Positions 33,167 through 45,100 of a DNA stretch of 64,000 nt are shown here, piece by piece. The stretch lies in contig CM066914.1 in the NCBI GenBank assembly GCA_033964015.1, positions 21,611,023 to 21,675,022 on the forward strand, given 5' to 3'. The stretch comes from Scolanthus callimorphus (lineage: Eukaryota > Cnidaria > Anthozoa > Actiniaria > Edwardsiidae). The notes below the pieces were generated by a model, which was not told where the DNA came from, made no database searches, and saw only the letters and a list, made by a program, of their open reading frames with translations. The position numbers were made by a program, and so were the translations under genes. Numbering within the stretch: position 1 is the first letter of the stretch; the number at the start of each line of letters is the position of its first letter.

Positions 33167-36100
33167 CTGGAAGATGAAGAGATAGAATCACTGACCAAGT
33201 CACATCAGAAACATATAACTTAGTTGAAACATGTAACGGCGAACCAAGCTGTGGATTATTCGAGATGAATTTATGACCATATTTGGTCAATAATGAATTC
33301 TCGACTGCTAATCCAAGTAGGTTTTCTCTTCATAATATTTCATTTTTCGCTCAAATAAAGTAGAGCAACAGTGGTAAGTGATAATATACTAACATTTAAC
33401 ATATTGAAGTCTTGCAACAACATTATTTTCAAAATCTGTTCAATTGCTTAGTATGCGAATATTCCGCAGCTTGGCACTAGAGTAATGTAACATTTCAACT
33501 CATTGTATGTTTCTGGTCACATAGATAACGTCATTACCCCTATACCTCTATACAATGTAGTGGTAAACTGAGATTTTTCTCTGAAAAACATCAATAGATT
33601 GGCCAGCCCCCTTAAAGGAAGCCTGTCATGATACGCGCATGCTCCAGGAGCGATCACTCTGATTCATCAGCAAAACTAATTAGGCCATCCTATCAGAAAC
33701 CTATTTAAGAATATGTAAAGTTAAAAAGAATGGTCCGATGGATCGAGAAATAGCTAGATTACAAACGATTGTTTTCGAGGTTTTTAGCCTTTGCTGTTCA
33801 TCATTACGGGACAATACTTCTTTGCTATGAGATGCGCAGAACAGCTGCGCAGTACCGTGACAGGCTCCCTTTAAGGACACCCCCTAGTAATGCGAATTTT
33901 CATACATTTACTGTATTTTATTGTACATTTTCTCACTCGACCGAGTGCACGAGTGTATGTAAAGAACTATAAAAAGTATGCGAAGAACTAACAAAAGTAT
34001 CCACCTAAAGGAATCATCACATGATCTGAACTGGGCGGCAACAAGTTGTAAACACCATTAGCCGTTTTTGTCATAAAAGAAGCAAAAAGGAAAGAACTGA
34101 GGATATCACCATCACAAACCTGGTGAGTCTAGATGCAATCCAACGTATATCCTTAGCTCTCCTCTTACTGGACCAACATGCTTGACAATCCCTAAGAGCA
34201 GAGAAAATGGCTAAATCATTCAGAAACAAGGGATATTTCATCAAGCAAGGCTTTACACACCTTTCATTTCCCCATGAACAGCAACACGATCTCCTATTTT
34301 TGGCAAAACCTCAGTCCTTTGAAAGGAGAAACGAAACGCAATTAGAAACCAATTTCACAGGGAAAGAGGATTCGAGAAAGGGGATATTGTGCATATAAAA
34401 ATATTATAATTCAGCCATGTCCCTATCGCGATTCTGATTGGCTAAGAATACCCAGCGAAATCTTGTTGGCGCGCAATTCGTGACGTCACTTTGCAGAGAT
34501 TAAGATTGATGCACTATAATGACGTCATAGTGCAAGCCAATGGAATTCAAATTTTTCAAAATCAAGCACCTTCCAGGTTTTCCAGGTCCAGTACGAACCC
34601 CGATATGGTTCATATTTGATTATGGGATCTACAAACCAACCAGAACTTACTTTGCAAACTGGAGTTTCTTGTCTTTGCTGCAGAGATGGTCTGGAGACAC
34701 AAGTGTGTTCACGGCAACTGATAAACTGGATTCATGAGTTGAGCGCTCACCTCGGTTTGGCTGGCTGTTAACTTTTGTGCTCTAAGGAAAATGATCACAT
34801 ACAGAATCCATTAAGTAATCATCCATGCAAGAACTAGGCAACATTCCATTGTTCTACGACATATGTGGTTCCCCACATAGAATATTATGTCCTACTTTTT
34901 TACCACAGAAAGTTGTAATGACTAGTAACATAATAAAAGTGGAAAACTGATCGATTTCCACTTGATTTGAGAAAATATAGCGCATATTTGTGAGTACCGC
35001 ATGTCATCATCATCATCATCAGTCTCCCGTCTCTGGAGGCTTTGCTCCTCAGGGTGCGCTCATCTCGCTGATAAAGCGCTGAAAGTTTCCCCTGTCCATC
35101 AATACCCAACAGTCCCTCGAGTTTTGTCCATTTTTGGATCGTTCTTCAAAGAGCATCTGTTTGCTTAAATCTGCATTGCTCATTTTGCATATATGAGCAA
35201 GATATGTGCTTATAATTATTGTCTCCCCAAAAAATCCTTAGAAACGTTTATCTAGCAGAGTAATTGTACTGATTTTTTGTGTCTAAGCCAATTACATTTC
35301 CTGTATTTTCAATAGAAATTTATTGCATTCCATCTGCTCGATAACACATGAAAATACTCAAAATTTGTACTTATCTAGCAGTTAAATGGTTACTCAACAA
35401 ACCTAGACAAATATTTTGCTCACTTCTAGTGATTTAGACTGCCTTTGAGCTACCTATATTAAATTAACCCCAAAATCGCGACACTGCCTCTTTAATTGAC
35501 ATACTCACTGGGTATACTTTAAACGGCGATGAGAATGGCCTTGGGCCCATCTTATTCCTGTGTTTGACACAGCTAGAGGATTAAAAAGTGGTGTTAGGAT
35601 GGATCCTTCGCTCTAACAATGAGTACAGCAGTGAGTTCATGTAGTAAGAGTTAGTAGATTGCTTCAGTTCCAAGCTTATTATTGCATTTAAAAAAAAACA
35701 GATTTGAAAAGCTAAACCAGGACCCAACATTGTGACTATATGGTCACCAATGGCAACTAGATTGAGGGCATGGCGAGCAAAAATTTCAACCTCATCCTGT
35801 CAACCTCATGGCAGACATTTGCTATATTTAAAAAAAGGTTCAGTGATTAAAAATAAGTTTCCCGAAAGAAAAATCCTTTTGCACGCGCCCTGAATTTCTT
35901 ACCGATTTTCAAATATTATATTCGTTTCACGCTTTTTCTTGGTAAGGAAATCCGTATGCTAATTTTATGCTAATTATCTAGACTCGCCTCTGACGTCACA
36001 ACAAGAACGGGTCTAGCAAGAAAAGGTTGTGATCGTGAGAGGAAGCTCCCATGTGCCACGTAGTTTTCGTTGATTTCTCCCGAAAATATGGTGCAAAAAT

Positions 36101-39100
36101 CCTCTCATGTTTACTCTATATGATTGTGATACCTCGGTACGTTGTGACGTCAGTTGACTCCCACAGTGCAACGCGCAAGGCTTGCTTGTGAAAGAAAATA
36201 AATCTTTCAAAATCGGTAAAACAAAATCTTTCAAAATCGGTAAAACAAATTCAGACGCGCATAAAAATGATTGTTCTTTCGTGAAAGTTAATTTTAGTTA
36301 ACGTTTTGATGGAATAAATTCAATGCCTTGAGTGGCATTAAAGGTTTTTAAAAATGCCCTTCACAAAATTAGCTGTCGACAGCATTATATGGCGACCAAA
36401 CTATTTGGCAACTAGAATTGTTTATTTAGGCGCCAAGTGCACCTCTTGAAAAAAGTTAATGCGGGGCCCTGCGATCTGCGCACATGCTATCAGACTTGAC
36501 GTCCAGCCACGATGAGTTGCAGCTTGCACTTTCCGGTCCAAGATAAAAAAAATCTGACTAAAAAAGACAGTAGAAAGTACCTTTTCAATGTACATTTTAC
36601 TTCTTGGGAAAAGACTGGTTCCTTTTTAAGAGCAATAATATTCGGGAATTCGTTTTCTTGGTTTAAAGTCTCCTGCAAAATAGGAAGCAAAACACAGACC
36701 TTAGAAATCAACAGTGGAAATGACGTGCTCAGATGTTTCCGATGTCTGTTTACGTAAGGTACGTGGTAAGGTTCAAGAAGTCCTTTGGCAAAATACTTGT
36801 AATTTCGTCTGCTTTTAAGTTAGGTACGTGTATTATATATCATTTTAAAGCTTTTGAAGAGTAGAAAACAGCAATAATATTTTTATTAACTATTAATAAA
36901 TTATTAATAAAATCAATAATTATTTGTCAAAAACTGATTTTCTTGTTTGGCTAAGTTCTAGTCCGTCAGAATTCAATACAACCACCCAGTTTTGCATTAT
37001 CTTGAATGACCATAAGGTGGACTGCAAAAGCGTGCAAGCGATTTTCAATTTTGCCAACGAGCAGCCGAGCCAAGAGGCGAGGCTGCGAGGCAGCAGCATT
37101 ATAGAGCCGTGCGAGGAGAAAAATTCTCGAGTTCAGAGTGGTGTAACCACTAGCCAATCAAAGTGCCCGGATTTTGAAAGTGGTAACCAAATACTTGAGC
37201 ACTATCAGTATCAGAAGAGAAATCTACTATTTCACCCCTTGTCCACTTCTGAAGTGCGCCCGTGTAGCCAACGCCGCGATTGCTGTGCTGTGTTTGTATA
37301 TATTTCTCGCGCTGTTGTTATTGGAAATGAAACCTTACATGTATGAAATTTAGAGGTAGATATTTGTCTCTATAGTCGGCCAAATGAAATTAGGGCAGCA
37401 GTGACTCATATTTTCAAAAGGGCAAAATATGATTCACTGTCTTGCTCGTTGGCACTTTTAGCGATAGCTACAACAAGTTTACTTTGTTTCAATTTTATGA
37501 TGATTTTTCTCTCATCGAGCTTTTTCGGTTGCAATGTAACTTCAAGAGGCAATAAAATCTTAAATAATTATTGAACATAAAAAAAAATCGCTGGCACACT
37601 TTTGTAGTCCACATTAGTGTCATTCATTTGATACAAAACTGAGTGGTTCTATTGAATTCCAGCGGACTTGGAGTTACCGGCTCGAGAAAATCAGTTTTTG
37701 GGCAATTCCAGAAAATAAAGGTACCCCCCCCCCCCCCCCCTCTGATTGCAAGGGGGGGTTTTCGCTGGATTTCTTTAGCCTGCCCGGAATTCTATATGCA
37801 TTGGGGGGGGGGGGGGGGGGGGGGTAAACCATTTTGGAAATTCTGGATGCATGGGGGGGGGGGGGGGGGGGGGGTCAAAAACTGAGCACTATCAGTATCA
37901 GAAGAGAAATCTACTATTTGACCCCTTGTCCACTTCTGAAGTGCGCCCGTGGGGAGGGTACCTTTATTTTCTGGAATTGCCCAATTATTGATTTTATTAA
38001 TAATCTATTAATAGTTAATAAGTTAACAATAGTTAATATTTGTTTTCTATTCTTCAAAAGCTTTAAAATGATATGTTATGCATGTACATAGCTTAAAAGC
38101 AGACGGCATGACAACAATTTTGCCAAAGGATCCCTCAAACCTTTCCCCATATCTTAAACAGAGAAGCACTCTATTGAGACGTCTGTAATTTTATATGAAA
38201 GAACATAATTTTGCTTACAAGATTGCATGGACTTGACTGTACAGATCTGTATGGAAAACAATGACAGACAAGAAATAAGTTAACAGTAGAAAAGTTCTCA
38301 CTAGACTGCTTGCAGCCCCTCTTCGGCGAACGTCCGTAAATCGAGAGAATGTTTTTCTATCCGCATCACGCTTCGGTTTGTTTACGGTTTCGAGTTACCC
38401 AGGAGAGGGAGAGACGCGAGGGGGAAACGGCGTTTTCTCCCCGTGGCGCGTCTCTCCCTCTCCTGAGTAACTTGACACTGTAAACAAATCGAAGGGCCCC
38501 GCAAGAAAAAAAAAGTTCCCTCGATTTACACGAAGAAGGGGCTGCAAGCAGTCTAAGTTCTCACTAGAGCTGCCCCCGCCTCTTCGAAGTCTGAAATACT
38601 GTGATTGAAGTCTTCAAAATATTGAGTTCGTGGTGAACCTTTAATATCATGATTATCAACACAAAATCGACATGCATCGATCCTTTTTCGTTGATCCTAT
38701 GTAAACCCAATAATCTCATTATTATTATATTATTATTATTATTATTATTATTATCTCAAGCCGAGATTTTTCCAGCTACTGCTCACCGAACGCTGCACAC
38801 TGACCATTATTTTCTCTCCAGTCTCCCTCCTCCTCTCTCTATATGCGGGGCATTCCTGACACTGGAAATCTCATGAGATTTCAACAAAATAGAGACCCAG
38901 TACAATCAGCTTACGAGCTGCAAATCTGGGGTCAAAATCGAGTGCCCGTTTGTAAAGCACTGTTCTCGTTTTTCTCAGGTTTCTCTCCCCAAAAACCTCC
39001 TAGCTTCATCCCCATGCTATCAGCTAATCCGCTTTTGTGCATTCAACATGGCAGCCGCTAGCGAAAGCCAATGATGTCATAGCCAGACAAAGCGTGACAG

Positions 39101-42100
39101 GCCCACCGAGTAGTCTGGGAACGAGGCTGTAAACCTTCATGGGAACGCTTGCTATGCAGACTAGGCATCACTCACATAAGGCGAAGCCTCTCTTTGCTTG
39201 TTGTAGCTCTTTTGTTGCAATACATTTCTTTTGGTTTTGTTAACTGTAGAATTGGAAATAGAATTGATAATTAGCTACTGCTCCACAGTTATAATAGTCA
39301 AAAAATACTACAGTCATGCAAATCCAAATGCAAAGAGAATATTCAAAACACACAAACTTCTTTCGGCTTTTCATACCTGAGGCAGTGCTTGCTTTTCTGA
39401 TGAAGCCTAGAAAAAAAAAAACGAGGATTCAATATTTCCTTCATCAACTACGTTTCATACCAGAAAATACTAGCGGGTACCACAAGTTCCCGTTCGGTCC
39501 CCGCGAATTCCCCCGTAGTCATTTACACGTTCACACAAGGGGACTGATCCCCGTGACCTTTTTGTGCTGGCCTTTAGACTCCCAGCAAAACTGCGAGAGT
39601 CGACGCCCCTTCTCATATTTTTGTTATTAAAACCTAGATGGATGTCATCAAGTGACTTACATGTGCATGTACTCTTCAAAATATCCAAAAATGGTAATTG
39701 TACAGTACATGTACTTACCTGGACTGCAGCTTTGGTCGCAGAGAGCTCAGCTTCCAGCTGCTGATTGCTGGCTAAAGCTGCAATGCAAAATGGCCAAACT
39801 TGAAACATTGGCAATCCAAAATGCCCTGCTTTGCATAATAATAAGGAAAGGATTCTCTTTACCTATGTTTTTTTTAGAATGTCCTGCATGGCTCTCCAGG
39901 AAGCAGCAGATAATTAAAAATGTGCAGTAAATTAATATTGTTGAGGAAGGGTCACAATTTTATCTGTACTTTGATCAGCATGAAATTAATAAGGAATAAC
40001 AAAATTGACCATCAAGGTTTGTTGAATGACCATCTGTCAGATAAGTTAGTTCCTATTCCTTTCTAAGACTCTGCACCTAACTACATCCAGGATCTTCTCA
40101 CTCTTTATATGCCTGCTAGGATGCTGCGATCATCTGCTGATCCCAACAAACTTGTAATTACTTTCTTAAGTCTTCTATGGTCTCAGGGCTTTTTCTGTTC
40201 ATGCCCCAATTCTCTGGAACCAACTGCCACTGAAGATCAGCCGTGCTGTTTTGTTTCAGATTCAGATTCATTAATTTTGCACTATTTAGTTATACTAGCT
40301 GGTGCCCGTGAAAAATTCATGGAGTGTAAGCGGGGAGTTTATTTTACTTAAAGTGTTCTCTTAAAAAAAAAAAAAAAATGGCCATAGGGATGGAGGAGAG
40401 GGGGTCATGATTTCCGTGAGTATTTCTTTTCGTGAGTTTCTCCTTCCATTAACTGCTCAATTTACATTACACTTCCCATCAGCATCCTGTCCCACCATGC
40501 CGAAATAAATGAAGTGAGCCCAAAAGGATATTTTTTTGCACTTGTCTTGTGTCCCTGATTTTGGTGCGACAAAAGCATGCGCGTGAGCCCGTCTTTCAAA
40601 TCGGTCAAAGAACCCACAAAAATTGAAAATGCAATTAAGCCTATTACATAATACCCATTTGACTTCAGGATTCTTTGTATGTTTATCATATGTCAGTGAG
40701 GGGGGAGAAGAAACAGGTCAAGTAAATGTTCTAAGAATTTTTTAAATTATGATTCATATATTTTTCGGCTTTGTTCCTTGCTTAAAAAATCGCTTGAATT
40801 AGAACTTAGCCCAAAGTGAATCTTTTCCAACAAAAACACGCCCACCGGAGAGATTTCCTCCTTCTCTTCAGGATTGTGTCCTTCGTTTTGCGACACAGCT
40901 GTCAGGATTTATACTTAGAGAATGTTATTCATGACTTTGCTTTGTAAATGTGTCATTTCGACTTAGCATGACTTAGCGCACGCTCTGGGGGAGGCAAGGT
41001 AGTGTGTACGTTTGTTCAAACTTGAATGAAAATTTTTCTCAGCTCAAAGCTTTCGAATTAGAATTATCCCTGCACATTCCTGTATGTAATCTGTAAGAGA
41101 ACCATTTAGATTTGAATGTCAATGGTGCTTTTGGCTGCGCGAACTGAGTTCTTTTTTAGTTTCTGTGGGAAAATTCAATATGGTGGTGATGGCGGCTTTG
41201 TCTCTCCTTAAGAAATCGCTTGAATTAGAACTTAGCCCAAGGTTAATCTTTTCCAACAAAAAAAAGCCCACTGTCCAGATTTCCACCTTCTCTTCAAGTC
41301 TGTGAACTTCTTTTGGCGGCACAGGTTCAGGGCTAAGCGGAGTGAGTGTGGACACGATTTCTCTTACGGTTTTAATATATAGATACATTAGGTTACATAG
41401 ACGTTCCTTAAAGGCATAAATATCAATTATAGTGTTAAACTGATAAATAAACAAAATAAATCTAATAGTATTGTTTTTTAATCGGCTTATTTTTTCATAG
41501 AAGATATAAACTGCCTAGAACATATATGTACATAGGAGCTACAGTGCTGTATATAAATTATTATTTTTATTATTATTATTATATTACATTATATTAAAAA
41601 TCATTCAACACACCTTTCTGAAGCTGATCTTGAAGATCTTTCACATACTGATTGTAAGACTTTTGCTGTGGAAAAGAGTTGGACCACATTGTTTTCATAA
41701 TATTCTGCAAGCTCTGCACTGACTAATTAATTTGTTTTCAAAGCGTTCCCTGAATCAAACATCTAAGCAACCCGGTAACTTTTGCAAAACCTTGAGTGAT
41801 TTTGTGGTTGCTACAGTAAGTGCGAGACAGCAAGCAAGATAATTGTCACATGATGGGCAGGAACACCTCCTCAACAACCTCCTTAGGCACGTGGGAAAAC
41901 ACAATGACGATGATGTGCAATGGAATGAAGCAGCTAAAACATGGTTTAAATGTTGTTTCAAAGTTTGCAGAATTATGAAACCTGCAGTACAGGGATAAAC
42001 TCTGGAGGTCATCTACACAGGGTCAATCTTTTGAAAGCAACAGTTTAATCATGGTACTCACCTGCACCTCTGACGAAGGTGGATCTTGTTGTGGTTCTTT

Positions 42101-45100
42101 ATTTGGAAACAAAAGTTTGAACATTATTGTACAGTAAATACCCCTTACTTGCAAAAGTAGTCTTCTTATCCTTTACAGGGTTTGACCCAGGATTTCAGTC
42201 CAGAGGGTCAATTTGTCTCCAAGCAACAGTTCCAAGGGAAAAAATTACAGCATCAAAAGAAACGCAACTGTTGCAAAATGAAAGGAAATCAAGCAATCCT
42301 AGAAAAAATGGTATTTTTATGGGTAAAATTGTTCAGAAATTTCTGTGGCTACATAGTTTTTAGGGCTTGTTTTCAGGATTCCCAACAGCACTCCCTACCA
42401 TTTTGACCTACCATTTTGATTTTGACCTCAAATTATTTTTTAATATATTGTAAAAATTGCTTAATTCAGCCCTTAGGCTGCAATGTAGTTTTTAAATAAA
42501 CCATCTATCTGACCTTCTAGACCTCCCCCACTCCCAGGCTTCACTGTCATTGGCCAAAAAACAATTACCATAATGTAATGTTATAGTACATGACTGTCTG
42601 CACTAGTGAATTTTCTACATGCCACTAATAATAGTCAGGAAAACAATACAGTTTTTACTCTTCAATACCTGTACAGTATGACACAGAGTACACATAATCC
42701 TGCCATTCTCATGTACCTTTACAAAATAGAACTGGCTCTGTCTGCACAGAGGAATGCCGAGGCTCTGATACTGGAAAGGGCTCTAACGTGTTGGTACTTT
42801 GATGAGCGACAGATTTTAGCAGAGGCTAAAATCAAAAGCAAAACCACCATTAACATGTTATAAAGTGAATTGTCAACAATGCATGCTTCACAGCCATTTT
42901 GGATACCATCAAAATTCACAGACTTGAAAAAGAAAAATGCTCAAACACTTTATGTGTGTTTGTTTGAAGACTTTTCCATAAAAATAGGGAAGTAAGGGTC
43001 ATGATTAGTGCTGTCAGAATGTTTCTAAGCAGGTGGTTATTCATAAAAAGTAGCCAGCCCTGTTTGGCTTATTTCTGTGGCTCAATAATGCTTTTGTCCT
43101 GGATCTGATGAAAAGTAGCTGGCAGTGAAATGTAAAATAGCATTCAATAGCCTGAGCATGAAGTCCTAAAATGCCTTATGGGGAGGATGAGTAGCTTCCT
43201 TAAAGGAGCCATTCTCAAACCCAGAGCTCCCTGCCTGGTTACCTCGCGGGGGAGGCTCTGGTGACAGCCACTGACGCATGCGCAAGATTGTTAACAAACC
43301 ACTAGTAATAAAGAATTCCTGAAAATGTAGGCATTATTTTACTAGTGGGAAATTGAGAAATAATTTGCAATTTTCATAGCCATAACTTATGCACTAGTCA
43401 TTTGCTTCCACCGACCCCCAACCCCCGCGACATGCGGGGATTTTGCCAGGCAATAGTGGGGGAAATATCAGTGGTTTGTCTTGTATTCGTGCCCCGATCC
43501 CCAGGGAGTTTACTTCAAATTTGCTATGGCTCAGATAACCGGCAGAGGGAATGGCGGGGGAAACAAAACACCTGTCTTTTTCATTTCGGCAAAGACACTC
43601 TACTGGTTTTGATAGTATTAGGAAAGTTCTTGTATCCATCTTGTGGAGGGTGGAATTTGTCCCTTGGGTGTATGAAATGTTTCCCCGGGGTGTAGGGAAT
43701 TTGCCAAGGCATTCTCCCCTGGTAGGCGGTGGAATTATTTCAAATTTGACAACATCTGTTTCATATTCCCCTGCTATGTCGCGGGGGTTGGGGGTCGGTG
43801 GAAACAAATGACTAGTGCATTATGTCTAGGTGGGAAAATATTTATGTGCATTGTTGCCAGTATCAGGTGCAATGTTGAGCACTGTAAACATTGGTTAAAA
43901 TAGCTGTCAAATCTGTGCTGCTGAAAGAGCGATCTTCAAACTTGTACTTCTGGTCAATGGCATTGGCACTTTGGGTACTTTTCAGTTTGCATTACATTGT
44001 ACATCATAACAAACATGTGTACTAGTGAACTTAATTTATTGCACCTTAGTTGCTGAATAAGTGCCTTTGTCTTTAGAAGCCAGCGAACTTCCAGATCCCG
44101 AGGAGTTTGAGAGTCTTGGTCCCTTAGAACCTTGAGATGACAATCCTTTCTTCTGTGCTGATAAAGCCAACTCAAGCCTAAGTCAGAGGGAAAAGTTACT
44201 TACATTTGGATCAACAATAACAGTAAGACAGGGGTTGCACTTAGAAAAGATTGTTTTCCACAGAAATTTGATTTTAAGCCAAATTTTGCAGACATTATTT
44301 GACAAGCAAAATATATTTTTCTTAGTAGCAGTTGCACTATGAAACTTCACCAGGCAAGTGACAGATAAGAAATCCTGAACCATTTCATTTGTGTTAGTTA
44401 TCAATTTATTTTATTTTTCTAAAGGAAATTAATTGCTCTGTGTGATTGTTTTCTACCAAGGAGGTCAGATGGTGTAAAACCTCTGAACACTGAATGACTG
44501 TGTTATGGCTTCTATTCTGTGCTTTGACTGACAAGTGTCTAATAAGATAAGGCACTTCCGGTGGTGAATTCTATTGTTTAATCAAAACTTTTCCCAAGAT
44601 TTACCAGCCCGACCCTACAGCACGCTCGTTGAGTCAAGTCGCAGCGTTCAGAAGCTGCTCGTTCATTGGCCCGTTCATGTTTCCATTGTCTTTAATCTAT
44701 ATTTTTTCTTATTTTGACAATAGTAGCATGTTGTAGTTTATCGTTCAAACATAGGAGGCCATCCTGCAAATGCCATAGTCTGCACCGTTTGTATACCTAA
44801 GAACTTTGTAGAGAAGCTACCTTGCTATATGGTAGCAATGGTATAACTACACTAGTGCCATGTTATAACTATACAGACTATAGAGTAGCTATGGTATAAA
44901 TAACTATAGTAGCGATTGTATAACGTCACAGTAGCTGTGGCACACTAGGGAGGGTATAGCTACTGCAATGATGGTAGGAGGTAGAAGGTATCTACTGTTA
45001 TAGCTACTGCAGTAGGCAATAAGTTACACACAGCAATGGTGCTAGAGTAGCGAGAGTAGCTATTGTACCATAGCTAGAGTAGCGACACTAGTAGCATAGG

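Larger units (their letters stand above)
36770..38150. repeat. Inverted duplication with about 175-bp arms
   Basis: The left arm (about 36770-36945) and right arm (about 37980-38150) are reverse complements sharing ATCATTTTAAAGCTTTTGAAGA, TATTAATAAAATCAATAATT and CTGCTTTTAAG. They enclose about 1 kb, including a 68-bp direct duplication, an inner TIR pair and G/C tracts. The arms are diverged in places, so not very recent. Confidence 0.7.

Noticed and set aside
35000..35110. Minus frame GQGKLSALYQRDERTLRSKA with an (ATG)n end
   Set aside because: Looks like a dispersed repeat fragment next to a CATCAT microsatellite; it does not fit the CAP-Gly gene's phases.
43394..43811. Overlapping frames of 86-137 codons on both strands
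   Set aside because: They arise from the inverted ends of the 43390-43819 element and have no protein-like features.
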